Shown: positions 37,480-51,266, counted from the stretch's first letter. The stretch is 64,000 nt of DNA from Onchocerca lupi (GCA_028564675.1 JAOVVO010000338.1:19979-83978), one strand, 5' to 3'. A program made the numbers and translations. Notes: generated from the sequence alone by a model not told the origin.

Positions 37480-40400
37480 TCTTAACGTATTAACGAAATG
37501 AGCTTGAAATGAATTGAATTGGAATGATTAATTTCTAAGTGGAAAATGAATAGAATGATAAAAAAGAAAAACTGAAAGATTCGTAAATTCAAAATTGAAA
37601 AACTGAATTGAAAAATCCGAACTGAAAAACTCAAATATTGATTAAAATCACAGAAAAACTCTTTAAGTGATCATGGAAAACCACTCACGAACATTTTGTA
37701 GAATTTTCAAGTTCTGAAGCAAAATATTAGAATTAAAAATCACACATCTTAATTCAAAATATTTAAAATAATTAAAATGGAATTTATTTATTCGAATATA
37801 ATTATATTTTTAATTTGTTGTTCTTATACTTTTTTCAAAAGTTTTCAAGATTAATCCAACAATGAACTAATTAGATTTGGATTGTAAATAAAAATTCTAA
37901 TCAATACAAAAATTCAAATTTACTTCTTCATTATTTCCATTTCTTCATTTCCATTATTAAAATACTTATTTTGTGTACCAAAATTTGGTGGAACTAATTT
38001 TAAGAAAGTTTAATTTTAAAGATCAAAATTATTTTAAATTCCGATGAAAGTTCGAATAAATTCTCGTAAAATCAATTTTTTGAAAAAAAAAAGGGTTAAG
38101 AAAAGTTGAAAAAAATTCGCAATTTCGTAAAATCAAATTTTTTTTTTGATTTTTTATTTTTTTTTGGAATAAAATCAACTTTTGACTTAATAAATAATAA
38201 GTTCTATAAGATAAGTATTTTTTACACATTTTTACCCTTTTTTTTTTCTTTAAATAAAACACAAACTGCTTTTCAATCGTTTACAATTTAAATGATTAAA
38301 AATTTCAATTTCAATTATTTCATTCCAAGCAGAAAACTTTTACCTCATCATTTTTCCTTTTTTTTTTTAATTGCCAAAAGAACAAAAATAACAATAAAAA
38401 AGAAAGTTTCAACAAAAAAAAAAAAAAAAGGAAAGGAAAGAATAAGATAAATTTTTCAAAAAAAAAAAAAAAGAACAAAAATGACTAATCATTTTGCTTT
38501 TTAATGAAAAAAAAAAAAAATCCTTTATAAATATTCTGGATAATATGATAAAATTATGATACTAATAAACATTTTATCATAAATTATAAAGCAAAAAAAA
38601 AAAAAAAAATTGAAAGAAATTAAAAATGAAAAATTCAAATTTAAGTTGAGATTAAAATTCAAATTTCATTGGAATAAAATAAAATGATAAATTATATATA
38701 TGCGATCCATTCAAGCCAAATACGATTATCATCTTATCAATATCATTATCAAAATTATTATTTGATTGAAACAATAAAGAAATTAATATTGTGTTTTCTA
38801 TTTCAAATACAAAATTAAAAGTGCCAATTTGTAAATTTCATTAAACTAGGGCAAAAATGAATAATTGATGCAAGAATAATAAGAAACATTTATTATCAAT
38901 CAAAAAAAAAAAAAAAAAGAAATATTTTGTAAATAATTTCCAATATTTACATTTCTTTTTTTTATTTATATATTTAAATCAAACAAACATATTATCATAC
39001 ATCGTTCTATATTTGATGATAATAATGATAAAATGAAAAATTGTAAAAAAAAAAATAGAAAATTACTGATTTTTTTTTAAACTTCATATCTTTTGTCATT
39101 TTATATTTATTTAATATATTTTATATCAATATATAACAAAAAAAAGAGGAAAAAATCAATAGTTTATTTCTCTTTTTTTTTTTTAATTTCCTATTTTTTC
39201 GAAAAAAATCAATTTTTTTTTCAAACATTTAATCTTTCATATTTTATATTTATAGAATATTTTATAATCTAATTTATTTCATATTTTTAATTAGAAATAT
39301 TAGTAAAATACCATGCAATGTAAGCTTAGTTTTTCGATATTTATTGCAAAAAAAAAAAAAAAGAAAAAGAAAAAAAAGAAAACTAAATAAAAAATTTGAA
39401 TTAAATTATTTAAAATAATGATCTCGAGCATAGCAAAGTTTGATTGGTTGTATAATGACAGAATAAAATTGCGAAAAAAAAACGAAAAATTCGAATTTGA
39501 TTTTGAATTTTGAATTTTTGAATAACTTCTTCGCTAATTATATAAAATTAATTTATGCTTGAATAAATTGCGAATATTTCTTTATTAGGAAATAATTTAT
39601 TAATGGAAAAATAATTAAGAGAAAGTTGAAAGGATGAATTTTAGTCATTTTTTTTTCCTTGACAATTAATTTGATAAACAATTTTAATTTATCCAATATT
39701 TTATTTTATTTTATTTTACTTTTTTTATTGTTTTTATAAACGGTAAATGGTATAATTATTACAATTGAACTATTTCTACAAATATTAATCTAATTTTTAA
39801 AAAAATAAGATTTTTTTTTTTAAAAAATAAATGAAAAGATGAAAAAATCAACATTTTATATAATCAATCATATAATTAAATTCGAAAATATTTACATAAT
39901 GATCATAAAAATGACCTATTTTTGCATTTTATATTTCGATTATTTCGTATTTTTGTTTTGTTTAATAATTTCATATTTCGTATTATTTCATTTTCTTATT
40001 TAAGAATTAATTTTCAATCTATTTCGCATTAAATGTTCAATAATTTATATTTTTATATTATTTCATATTTTTTATTTAATAATTATTTTTGTGTTTACTT
40101 CAAATTTTTGCTAAAATTTTTCATAATATTGTTGAATTCTATTTTACAATTGAGATAAAGATTTTCCGGGATAAAAATTAATTCGTCATGCGAATTTTAT
40201 GCGAATTTTTCGCAAAAATTCATCGCTATGCTATCGTTTTGCAAAATTTTCTCTCCAAAATTGTAAAAAAATATGATATCATATTTATCAGGCGAATGCG
40301 AGAAATGTTATCACTCAAATGTTAAATATAATATTACATTTCAGTTTGAAAGAACGAGATGAAAAAAAAAAAAAAAAATTCCTTTAAAAAAAAAAAAAAA

Positions 40401-41094
40401 AAAGAAAAATCAAATCTGTCAGTTTAAAAATTTTTCTCAATTTCATCATTTTAAAAATTTTCTAGTGATTGAATATTTAATATAACAATTGTTAGTTATG
40501 TAGAATGAAAAAAAAAAAAAAGAAAAAAAAAACTAAAAAGTTTTCAGACAAAAAACTAAAAAAAAAAAAAAGTTTAAGTTTTGTCGAGAAAATTTATAAA
40601 ATTTTATTTCAATTTTATCTAATCATACTTTTTTTTTCTTTTTAATTAAGCAACAAGTGATATTATAAAAGTCAATAAATCTCATTATTTATATAATTTC
40701 GTATTCTATGTGTTTTAGCAAAAATCAAATTTTAATAATTAAAAAAAAAAAGTTCAAAAGATAATCTTGATCAAAATCAATCAAATAAACATCTGATAAG
40801 ATCTAAGATCATTTGAATAAAAACAAAAAAAATGAAAAAATGCCATGTCTAATTGAAAATTTTCAAGATTTTTTAACGGAGTAAAAAATCAATACTTTTA
40901 AGATTACAAAATTACTCTTCCAATTTTATTTTGATACTATTAATTAAATTAGACTATTAATTAGATCATTAACCATTTTGTTTTTAAGACTAAAATTTTC
41001 AAGTTTACAAGCAACTTTGTTGAAAATTTAAAATGTCAGCACTTAGATTTGATGCAATTTATCAACCAGAAAAATTGCTAAACTTAATGATCGT

Positions 41095-41134
<40 letters not shown>

Positions 41135-41800
41135 AAGTTTCACAAAACACAATATTTTATTTGAATCTTAAACATATAAATAAAAGTTTAATCTTTAAAT
41201 TTTTCATCCAGAATTTTTTGATCAACTTATCATAAATTGATAATCAATACATTTATCTCTTATAAAAATTTAGAATATGATGATCTTCTGAATATAATAT
41301 TCTTATAAATTTTTCTATTACCGTATTATAACTTTTTTTTTTAATGATTTTAATTTTTTCAATGGATTTTTTTTTTTTTTTTTGCATGCACGTATCAAAT
41401 TTTTAACTTACATATTATGCACTCTTATCATTTAATCAATAATGATAATAATGATGATAAGATTATTCATTCCATTTGTATGATTTATTTTTAAGAATCA
41501 TCAGTAGTACAATAATATTTAATTTTATATTGGTAAGAAAAAAAAAAGTGGTCAAGATTTATATTTCATTACTATCATTATTGATTAAATGATACGGTAA
41601 ACAATTTCTTACGATACTTGTTGTGATAATAAAATTTCTTATGATACGTTATTTTATCAGTGCTTTTAAATTGAATCTTGGAAAACGTTCAAGTTTAAAC
41701 GTGACTAATAATTCAAAACCAAAAGTTCGAAATATACAAATATATAAGGGTAGGAGTAAAATCGATTAGAAGATGAATAATTATTGATAATTGACGAAAG
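37480..41800. other. AT-rich gene-poor stretch
   Basis: More than 4 kb of A/T-rich sequence with many 10-35 bp poly-A/T runs and no exon that I can support. A slightly GC-richer patch at 40150-40310 shows no coding frame; nothing else stands out. Confidence 0.5.
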
Positions 41801-41802
41801 GA

Positions 41803-41914
41803 TAAGATGTCTTACTGTAATACGAAGTAATAAGATATCTTACTGTACTACAAAGTAATACGATATCCCACTGTAATACGAGGTAATACGATATCCTACT
41901 GTAGTACGAGGTGA
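41803..41914. repeat. 28-bp tandem minisatellite, four copies
   Basis: Units start at 41803, 41831, 41859 and 41887 and follow the pattern TA(A/C)GATATC(T/C)(T/C/A)ACTGTA, then TACGAGGTAA-like. Copies differ by three to six bases. There is no spacer between copies, so it is a direct tandem repeat. Confidence 0.9.
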
Positions 41915-42884
41915 TAAAATATTTGAAACCATAAAATGAAGCTTTCGACTGGACATATTCTTAAGTTTCCGCCAAACTCTTATCCATTATTCAAAGTTCA
42001 TTTATCAATTAACAGTGGAACAACTGTTAACAGACACTGATCTGACATTTGAGTAAAATGCAAATGGAATGCATCGATGAAAATTTGTAAGAATTTTACA
42101 TCCAAAAATTTAAATGTAAAAGGATTAATTTTAATGCTAAATTTGAGGATACTAAGATTTTACTTTAAGATTTTAAGCTAAATTTAACGATACTGATAAG
42201 ATAAATTTAAAAATTATTTAAATATTTAACTACAAAATTTCGTTTATTTTTGATTTATTCTTAATGGAAACGTATTTTTGAAATTCTGGAATAAAGAAGA
42301 AAACGTCCAGAAGTTAAATATAAAGTTTTGCGATTTTCAGAAAAATAAATAAATAGAATTTATTGATAATATAGAAATGCAAACAAAAAAAAAAAAAAAA
42401 AAAAAGAAAGAAAAGATATATTTTTTAAAAATTATTCATAAAAAATGTTAATAATGTTTAAATTAAAATGAAAAATTAGATAAACAATATGATTAGGTAA
42501 ATAGTAAATTGAAAATTAGGTAAAACAATAAATTAGATAAACAAGGATTATATTCAAATTTTGCAATTAAACTATTTTAAATAAAAGGAAATAATCAAAA
42601 GAATTAATTCTAAATTTAATTTTTTAATTCTTAAATATTTTAATTTGTTATAAATTGTTAGTTAGCCGAAATTTTTCGATATAATTTTGCAAAATCAATA
42701 TTTTATAGATTATTTATTAAATTAATTATTAAATGTCATTCTATTTTTATTCCATCTTGAGTTACTCACCAATCCAATGAGCAAAAAATAATGCATAATT
42801 ATTATAATTATTTTTCAAAAAATGATATATAATTTAAAATCGAATTAAAAAGATAAATAATTTTTTTCTTAACACGATCTGATT

Positions 42885-43190
42885 GAGTATTTTTTCAACT
42901 TTACCTAACAAAATTTAATAATCTTGGGTAATTTTTTAATTTTACCGAACAAAATATGATAATCTTGAGTAATTTTTCAACTTTACCTAACAAATCTTGA
43001 GTAATTTTTCAATTTTACCTAACAAAATTTAATAATCTTGGGTAATTTTTCAACTTCACCTAACAAATCTTGAGTAATTTTTCATCTTTACCTAATAAAA
43101 TATAATAACCTTGGGTAGTTTTTCAACTTTACCTAATAAAATTTAATAATCTTGAATAATTTTTTTCAACTTTACCGAATCTATTTGAAC
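42885..43190. repeat. Minisatellite with 40-55 bp units
   Basis: At least six units built from AATCTTGGGTAATTTTTCAAC and TTTACCTAACAAAATTTAAT. Long units (about 55 bp) alternate with shorter ones (about 41 bp) lacking the AAATTTAAT part, showing unequal exchange or slippage. Confidence 0.9.
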
Positions 43191-43501
43191 AAATTCCCAC
43201 TTTACCTATCAAATGAAATAATAAAAACATTTTCAATATTTTCAGATTTGCCTAAAAAAAATTTGCTAATTTACCTAACCCAAAATTATTATTTACTCTC
43301 ATAATTATGAAAAATATTTTTCGAATTCATTTAAACTAAAACTTTAATTTCGCCTAACAAATAAAATTTACTTTTATAAAAATATAAAAATTTTATTTTT
43401 CATCAAATATTTTCCCGGAAAAAATTTTTTGTGGCAATTTTTTTTTTTGAAATTTTTTAAATATATGCATAAAAAAATTAAATAATTAAATACTTGTAAA
43501 C

Positions 43502-45536
43502 TTATCCTTGATTGTTGATAAATAACAATTTCACGACAAGTATTATTATTATTGGTTATTATCCATGATTTTTTTTGATTGTTTTTTTTCTCATCTGCCA
43601 AGTTCATTTCAGCTGTTTCCTAAAAAAAAACTTATTCAATAATTTATTTTCCGAGAATATTTTTCTTTTTTTTTTTTTTTGAAGGGAGAAAAATTTTTTA
43701 AATATTTAAAAAAAATTTAGAAATAATTTTTCTCAAGGAAGAAAAAATTCGAAATGGTTATTTTTTTTTCCTGATAATTAATTAAAAACAGATAATATCT
43801 ACATCTAATTATTTGGAAAACAGTTAAGAATAAAATTGATTTAATCAAATAATTATTTAATTAATAAAAGAATTGATTTTGTAAAACTTGTTAAAGTAAT
43901 TAAGTAATTAATCGAATAATTATTAATGGAAATGTGATATTTAAAAATAATACAATTTTAATGCAAAATTTTGCATTAAATGATTAATAATAATTAATTG
44001 ATTGGAAAGTGAAAAATAATTAAGTTCAATAGTGAATAAGATTATAGATAAATGAAGTAATAATGAAATTTGGAATTTGATAATTGGAAATAATATGAAA
44101 TTTAAAATTAGATAACTTGATATACATCTCTTTGCCTGCATTTTAATACTCCATTAATCAATAATATAAATACTAAATTAATAATAAATAAAATATTAAC
44201 CACATTGAGCTCCATCATCGTCAATATACCTGAAGGATATACAAATAACTTCACCTGCTAACAATATCGTACTCTGAAAAATATTTATTTAATATTGAAA
44301 ATCAAAAAAATCAAAATAATTTCAAATTTAAATAAATTAATTTTAAAGTAATTTCGTGAAAAAAAAAACATATTACCTAAAAAATAAACTAATCGATTAT
44401 ATTATTATGTTATTAATATTTTGTTGCAAAAAAACATAATTTTACAGGTTATCAAATATTGTCAAATAATCGAAATGCATTTAAAAATTTTGAAATTAAT
44501 TCAAAATAGAATTTAAAATTTAATTTTTTTCGTTATGCCATAATCCGTAGAATTTTCAAGGTGCAGTGATATGTTGGCAAAAATATTTGAAAAAAAAAAG
44601 ATAATTTTACAATTTATCTAAATATTATCATATCAATTTACTTAATGATAATATCAACAAATCATTAAATTGAGAAAAAAAGGAGTAAAATCATCGATTA
44701 ATTTATTTTTAGATAATATTTTTATTCATATCTTAATTTCGATAAAGTATAAAATATTTATAAGATACAAAATTTAATCATTATGTCAAATCTAAATGAG
44801 TATTACTCATTCTTTTCATGATTAAATATTAATTATTAATAAATGATTAATGTAATGATTAATAAATGATTATTGATTAGCAAATGATTCGTTATCTAAT
44901 AGTTATTTAATTCAGTAATTAATAATTTGAAATAACTTATGAAAATTTGAAAAATAATAAATGGTTTGAAATTTGAAAAATAATAATTAATTTGAAATTT
45001 GAAAAATAATAATTAATTTGAAATTTTTTTTAATTAAAATGAAAAATGCTTAATCTTAATACATGCATCATATTTTAGCATAATTTAAAAAAAAAAAAAA
45101 AAGTTAATATTCGTAAAAAACTTGGCAAAGAAAAAATAACAATGAAAAAAAGAAATTGTAAACAAAAGTTTAATGCTAAAAAAAAAAAAAGCTTTTCAGA
45201 AAAAAAATTTTAGTCTTTATTTAATTAGCATTTAATTTTTTGAAAAAAAAAAAAGAAAAAAACTTCCCGAAAAATAAAATTTTTCAATAAAATTTTTTGT
45301 GCCATTATTTACAACAAAGAATCTTTGGTTGTATTTTTAGATTAGTATTTCGATTATTTGAAGAATTTGATCATTTCTATCATCCATTATTTATTTTTAA
45401 TTTTATTCAATGAATTTGCATTTTTTTTTTTTTTTTTTAAGCGAAATACGCAAAATTAGAAAAAAAAAGATCGCAAACTCTTTTTTTTCTTCACTGACCT
45501 TTCACCTCATCTACTTACATCCTATCAAAAACTTTC
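43502..45536 (-). CDS. Candidate 5' exons of the CEP170-like gene with FHA-domain-like fragments
   Basis: Three minus-strand segments have good splice signals. 45519-45536 is an 18-nt microexon (CAG acceptor, GTAAGT donor) reading KFLIG in one frame. 44201-44273 (TTTTTCAG acceptor) reads STILLAGEVICISF then RYIDDDGAQC. 43502-43612 reads AEMNLADEKKNN then SWIITNNNN. The last two join in phase. The pattern 'hydrophobic-IG' and 'ILLAGEVICISF' resembles the early and late strands of FHA domains, which open CEP170 proteins, but the central FHA strands were not found and the exons may belong to another gene. The link to 35661 would need the weak-donor candidate exon at 36917-36987. Confidence 0.25.
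44936..45026. repeat. About 24-bp tandem repeat, three to four copies
   Basis: TTTGAAATTTGAAAAATAAT followed by AATTAA repeats in tandem, with one variant copy at the left end. Confidence 0.85.
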
Positions 45537-45838
45537 CTGCTATCTTTTCAAATTAAATTAAATAAACAATTTTTCAGATTATCGCGTGAGAAATTGCTAT
45601 CACGCATATAAATTACATAATTAACAATCATTTTAAATAATATCTTATTTTGCATCATTTTTAATATTTTCAACATCATGCAAAATATAGAACTTGTCAA
45701 AAAAAAAAAAAAAAAAGAATTAATTTGAAATTAAAAAAAAAAAAAGTAATTAATTTGAAGTTTTTTTTAACTAATTCGAAATTATTGTCATTGATATGAA
45801 TTTATGAATTATATCTTAGCATAATAAAGGAAAATCAA

Positions 45839-46350
45839 TTAAATTCGAATTATAACGAATGATATTTTCAAATCATTGATTTCAAATACTTTCAAATTTA
45901 TAAAAACGAAAAAAAAAAAGAAGCGAATAAATTTTATCATTGTTTAAATTCCAATTATTAATAGTGATAATTTCAATTCTATGATTTCAATTTCTACAAA
46001 TTTGTACAAATAAGACAAAAAAAAAAAAAAAAAAAAATGAATCAACTTCATAATAGTTTGTTTACTTGGACAAAAAATATTGTCAAATTTATTTAAATAA
46101 AAAACGATTAAAATTACATTATAATTTAAATTCAAATTATAACTGATGCTAATTTCAATTTTGATTTCAAATATTTTAAAATTTGCATACATAAAGAAGA
46201 TGAGAAAAAAAAAACACAAATAATTTTCCATTATAGTTTAAATTCGATTCATAACTAGTGATAATTTCAATTTTGATTTCAATTATTTTAAAATTTAATT
46301 TAAATGAAAAAATAGGAGAAAAAAAAAACGAATAAATTTCATTTTAGCTT
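45839..46350. repeat. Degenerate tandem repeat, units about 105-180 bp
   Basis: Four copies (starting about 45839, 45947, 46128 and 46236) of a unit carrying TTAAATTC-AATTATAAC, then GTGATAATTTCAATTTTGAT and a poly-A/CGAATAAATTT part. Differences are mostly small indels. Confidence 0.75.
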
Positions 46351-46589
46351 GTTTATTTGAAGAAAATCAATTAGCAAAATGATGATAATGATTACAAACA
46401 AACAACACCAACTGTTATTTTAAAAATATCAACGAATTTTATTCATTTCTTTTTTTTTTTCCTCCTTTTTCCTTATCTTTCGGGTTTATTTGGGATTTGA
46501 AAAAAAAAAAAAAAAATGTTAAGGAATCATTTAAAAAAAAAAAAAATGTAAAAATTTCGATAGCGACTAGACACAGACTTTGTTTTTAA

Positions 46590-46985
46590 TGATAAACACA
46601 AATTGATAATGATAACAAATAGCAACTGACAATAATTACAATGACAATAACAATAACAACAACAACAATAATAATAATTATTATTTAATAATAATAATAA
46701 CATTAACAATAACAACAAAATAAATTATTTGAATTTACGACTACAAAAAATATATGTATATAATATAATGACAAACATACATCGATAATCATAATAAACA
46801 ACAATTGATAATAATGACAATGATAACGAAAACGATAACAATAATAACAACAACAAACTATTTGAATTATACAACTCTATAATATAGATAAATATACATA
46901 TATATGACAAAAATACAAGAATAGTGATAACAATTACAATTGATAGTAATGATAATATGATAACAATAACAACAACAAGCTGATA
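46590..46985. repeat. AAT/AAC trinucleotide-rich repeat block, three higher-order copies
   Basis: Three units of roughly 150 bp, each running from ATTGATAATGATAAC-like sequence to a run of AACAACAAC/AATAATAAC. The opposite-strand leucine/tyrosine/cysteine-rich ORFs here are products of the simple repeat. Confidence 0.8.
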
Positions 46986-47231
46986 TAAAATTGGTGTCTT
47001 TTTTTTTTTGTATTTTTGCTTTAAAAAAATTTTTTTTTTAGGAAAATCGATTGTTTTAAATTTTTCTCTTTCATATATAATCGATAATTATTTATGAAAG
47101 AGAAAAATTAATATTTTGACAAAGAAAATTCTTCCTTCTTCATCAATATTACTGCAATTTCGTCAGTTGTTTTCATTTCCATAATAAAATATTACTACTT
47201 TTTTTTAAGTATTTATGATACTATTATTATT

Positions 47232-47300
47232 TACTATTTATTTATTTATTTATTTACTTATTTGTTTATTTGTTTATTTATTTGTTCATCTATTTATTTA
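47232..47300. repeat. TTTA-type tetranucleotide microsatellite
   Basis: About 16 imperfect copies of TTTA/TTTG on the plus strand. Confidence 0.85.
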
Positions 47301-50300
47301 TATTTATATCATCGTTATTATTGATTATATTTGATTGACATATTATTATCACTATACAATTATCGTTACAGGAGTGATTGAATTTCGATAGCAAAATAAT
47401 TTGGTTTTTTTTTTTTGCAAACAATGCATAATGATTCAATTATCATTCGTTGATTGATATAAATCGATGAATGAGATTTGTTAATTAATTTATCAAATTT
47501 ATCAATTGATAGAATAGTCTAATTCACAGAAATGATTTTGCTAGAGATTTAGATAAAAATTAATTTCAACTTACAAATAATCATTTTATATAATAATCAA
47601 ATTTATGACTAACTTTAGTAAAGTTAGATAAAAAAAAAAAAAACCGAATAATTTCAATTTATTGCTATTTACCTTATAAAATCAAATTTATGATTTCTCT
47701 ATAAAGTCTGATTAAAAATGGACTTACTAATTTTTAAGCTTTAAGTGGTTAACTCTATAAAGTTATGATTTTCCTGTAAGACAATAAGTACATTTTAAAA
47801 TTTCAGGAGATTTTAAATTTATATATTTATATATTGAAAATATTCGTTGTTACTTGCCAGAAAAATGTTTCAAATTCTTTATCGATTGATTTGAAAATTT
47901 TGATACAACGTTGCATTCAAATAAGTGCATGTTTTTATATAAATAAGGCGAATATATTCAAATTTCTTCCGAATAATTTGTTCATTCAATTTACATCATT
48001 TTTAAAGTATCATAATATCGTTATACTCCGAAATTTCGCATATTTCACAAATGATTAATAAATAACCTTTTTTTAAATTTCGTTTGAATTTATTATAAGC
48101 TTATGAAATCTATTATACCAGAATACTTATTTCCAATGATATCCATATTACAATTGATGTTATTAATAATATATTTTATATGTTAATCTGCATGGGAAAA
48201 AAAAAAAAAAAAAAAACATTATTTGAGAACTTCGCAAACTACGTTGCTTAATTCGCTGGAAATCTTCCATTCTCTATCTTTTAATTTAAAAAAAAAAAAA
48301 AAAAAAAAGATTTTTATGAATCCATCACTTATTTCATCAAAATTTGCGTCAATGATAAAAAAGATGTAAATTTGATCAAAATTATCTATTATGGAAAATA
48401 TTTACGTCTTACTTCTGCCTAAAAATCCTTTTTTTTTTAAATAAAAAAAAAATGTTAAAAATTGTTCAAAAATAGAAACATTTATTAAATTATTAAAGTA
48501 TTCGATGCAATGTACGATGCAAAATCCATAATTTTAAAACGATTTATGCAAAAAAAAAAAAAAAAAATAATGTTGATATAAACATTAACAGTCGATTTTA
48601 AAAAAGATTATAAAAAATAAAAAAGGATGTGAGAATAAGATTTTCCGTGAAAATTTTTGTCGAAAAATCCGACAAATTTCAGTCTTTCATTGCCTCAAAA
48701 TTTAACTCACATGCACCGTAATAGTGTCACCTCAACAAATTAATGCACTTCAAGAGATAAACAAATATATCACAAAGCAATAAATTTGAAAGCAGTAGGA
48801 TCATTTTTGAATGAATTGGAAACGATAGAAATTAATGAAATCATGGGTAAATTGAAAAGCTCGAAAATGTAATGTTTTCTCCCCCCAAAAAAAAAAAAAA
48901 CAAAAATTATTTGATTTTTCATTGGAGTTAAATCAAAATAATCGTTTCAAAAATTCATTTCTCAAAATGATCTACTAAACAAGAAAATGTAAGAAATGAA
49001 ATCGAATAAACAAATTCAAAGATATGAAAAAAAAAAAACCCGTTGCTAATATCCCATCATTTAAGTTTCGCTTAACCAATTTATCAATCTCTGCTCACAA
49101 AATATTGAAATTTTAACACTAATTCTAAACTTTAATATATATGATCACATTATATGCATTTTAAATTGCTATCATTCACGAATGCTATTTTAAATCAATG
49201 CAAATGATAATCAAATTTTTAGTGAAAACGGTAATAATTAAACTAATAAAATACAGAGAAGTGAATCGCTGCGGGTAAGTACACATTTTTTTTCTTTAAG
49301 CGAATAACATCATGACAAAAATATAGGAATTTTAAATGAAATTTTGAAATTAACAAAGAAATTTGTAAAACATAAATTTAAAAAAAAAAAAACCAGGAAA
49401 AACAGAAAGTGAAAACTGAGAACATAATGCCATAAATCTGGTTAAATTTATATCAAATATACATATTACAAGGAATAACATTAAAAAGTAAATTAATTCT
49501 AGCAATGATATTCATATATAAATATGAATGATCAAAGTGACTATTAAAAGCAAAAAGAATATGAAAATTTTGGGACAGGAAAGCAAAAAATAACAAAAAA
49601 AAAAAAAAAAGAAAGAAAAGAAATCAAATGAATAGTTTGAAATTTTTGAAAAACAAAAAAACAGCAAATCTTTTTTGCAAAAAAAAAAAAGAAAAAACAA
49701 AAATCATTAAGCTATTTGAATACTTCAGGAAAGAATAAAAGACCAATCCCTTCATATCTTTTTCATTTGTCTAAATGTAAACAAAAATTTTGAATGTGGA
49801 AATGAAACTAAAAAATATCAACCAACTACTAATCGCATATCCTGGCAAAAAAAAAAAAAACAGAAATCAGAATTAATCTCAATTTTGACTTACAAAGTAA
49901 TTCCTAATAACCTTAAGATAATAAAGAAAATCAATTTCGCTATCGAAAAATCTAGTTTGAATATTCATACTACTTTCAATTACCTATCTTTCACGATTCA
50001 CCGAAAATCAATTCCAAAAAGAAAAAGACGATGCAATCAATTACAAAATTATATGTGAAAAAATGTAAAATTAAAAACATCTAAAGCGAAACATTTAAAG
50101 ATTTTGTATTCAAAAACAAAAAAAGTGGATCTCCGCAAAAAAAAGAAAAAGTTCTACATTGAAATTAAGAATTATAACTTAATCAGAAAAAAAAAATGAA
50201 AATGAAAGCAAAATAAACTGAAAATACCGAGTACAGCAGATCTTGTTGTGTCGTTCTTATAAATCACATCAATTGAAGACAAATGAAAGAATCACAATTT

Positions 50301-50640
50301 GCAAAAAAAAAAAAAAAAAAAAACAATATTCAAATATCAAAATGTCAATGGTCGATCTATTGTCGGATTTTCGACGAACATTTCGAGAATCAGGAAATAA
50401 ATTTCGAATGTTGTACAATTAAAAGCGTATTATTTCTAATCAATATTTATGATTAAATCATGGATAAAAGTTAAATTAAGTTAATGTTGCAAATATACAA
50501 CTATGTAAAATGCTAAAATACTTCTCCACAATAATTCTTGATTTGAAATCTAAAAAAAGAAAAATCAAAATAAATTCGATAAAGGATAAAAAAAGGAAGA
50601 ATGATATACTATTTCTATCAAAAAAAAAAAAAAAAAGGCA
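47301..50640. other. AT-rich spacer without supported genes
   Basis: Poly-A/T runs and low-complexity sequence; no exon with consistent phase. A plus-strand 18-nt segment between CAG and GTAAGTAC near 49256-49284 looks like an isolated microexon but has no partners. Confidence 0.5.
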
Positions 50641-50658
50641 GAATACAGTACTGTATTC
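50641..50658. repeat. 18-bp perfect palindrome
   Basis: GAATACAGTACTGTATTC is its own reverse complement, with no spacer. It lies about 860 bp beyond the stop codon of the Fos-family gene. Confidence 0.9.
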
Positions 50659-51229
50659 CGTATAACCTGTATAACCTTACTAGTAATAATTATTTTGAAT
50701 TTTATAGCAGAAAAAAAAAAACTTTGTTTTTCAAAAATTACATCCCTGTATTGAAGAATTCATTTTAAAAAAGAAAAAGGAAAAAAAATTAATAAAATAC
50801 CTGTTCTATTGAAATCATTCATTACCGGTACCGAAAAATTTTAAATTATATAAAATATTTAAAAATTTGCATTAAACGTTACATTTTTTTTTTTGCATCC
50901 TATTTTAACAGCCAATCAAATAACTTTTTTCATTATGCAATATTCCTTTTAATAAAAAGGATTTAGAACAAATATTCTTGAAGTTTCTTAAAATATAATC
51001 ATAAATTTAAATCATAAAGCAATAAAGATTAATTTTTACTAATGAAAAGGAATCATGATATGCTTGCGAAGAAATCAAGATAATAAAAATTATCACGTAG
51101 TAGTAAAAAGACTAAAATCAATCCGTACAGTAGTATATTTGCACAGATTCGACAAAACACGTCATGACTTACACAATATATGATATGATAATCATTCTGC
51201 AAAAAAAAAAAAATAAGGCTCTCGACTAT

Positions 51230-51266
<37 letters not shown>

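Noticed and set aside
41803..41914. CRISPR array
   Set aside because: The 28-bp copies are directly adjacent without unique spacers, and the genome is eukaryotic.
44510..44580. Minus-strand frame with LENSTDYGITKK resembling a central FHA strand
   Set aside because: No AG acceptor upstream in reach and no clear donor; the likeness is too short to support an exon.
46527..46910. Leucine- and cysteine-rich ORFs on the minus strand
   Set aside because: They translate AAT/AAC microsatellite DNA.
50356..50433. Short plus-strand ORF starting MSMVDLLSDFRRTFRE
   Set aside because: Only 26 codons, no splice sites or neighbours; likely chance.
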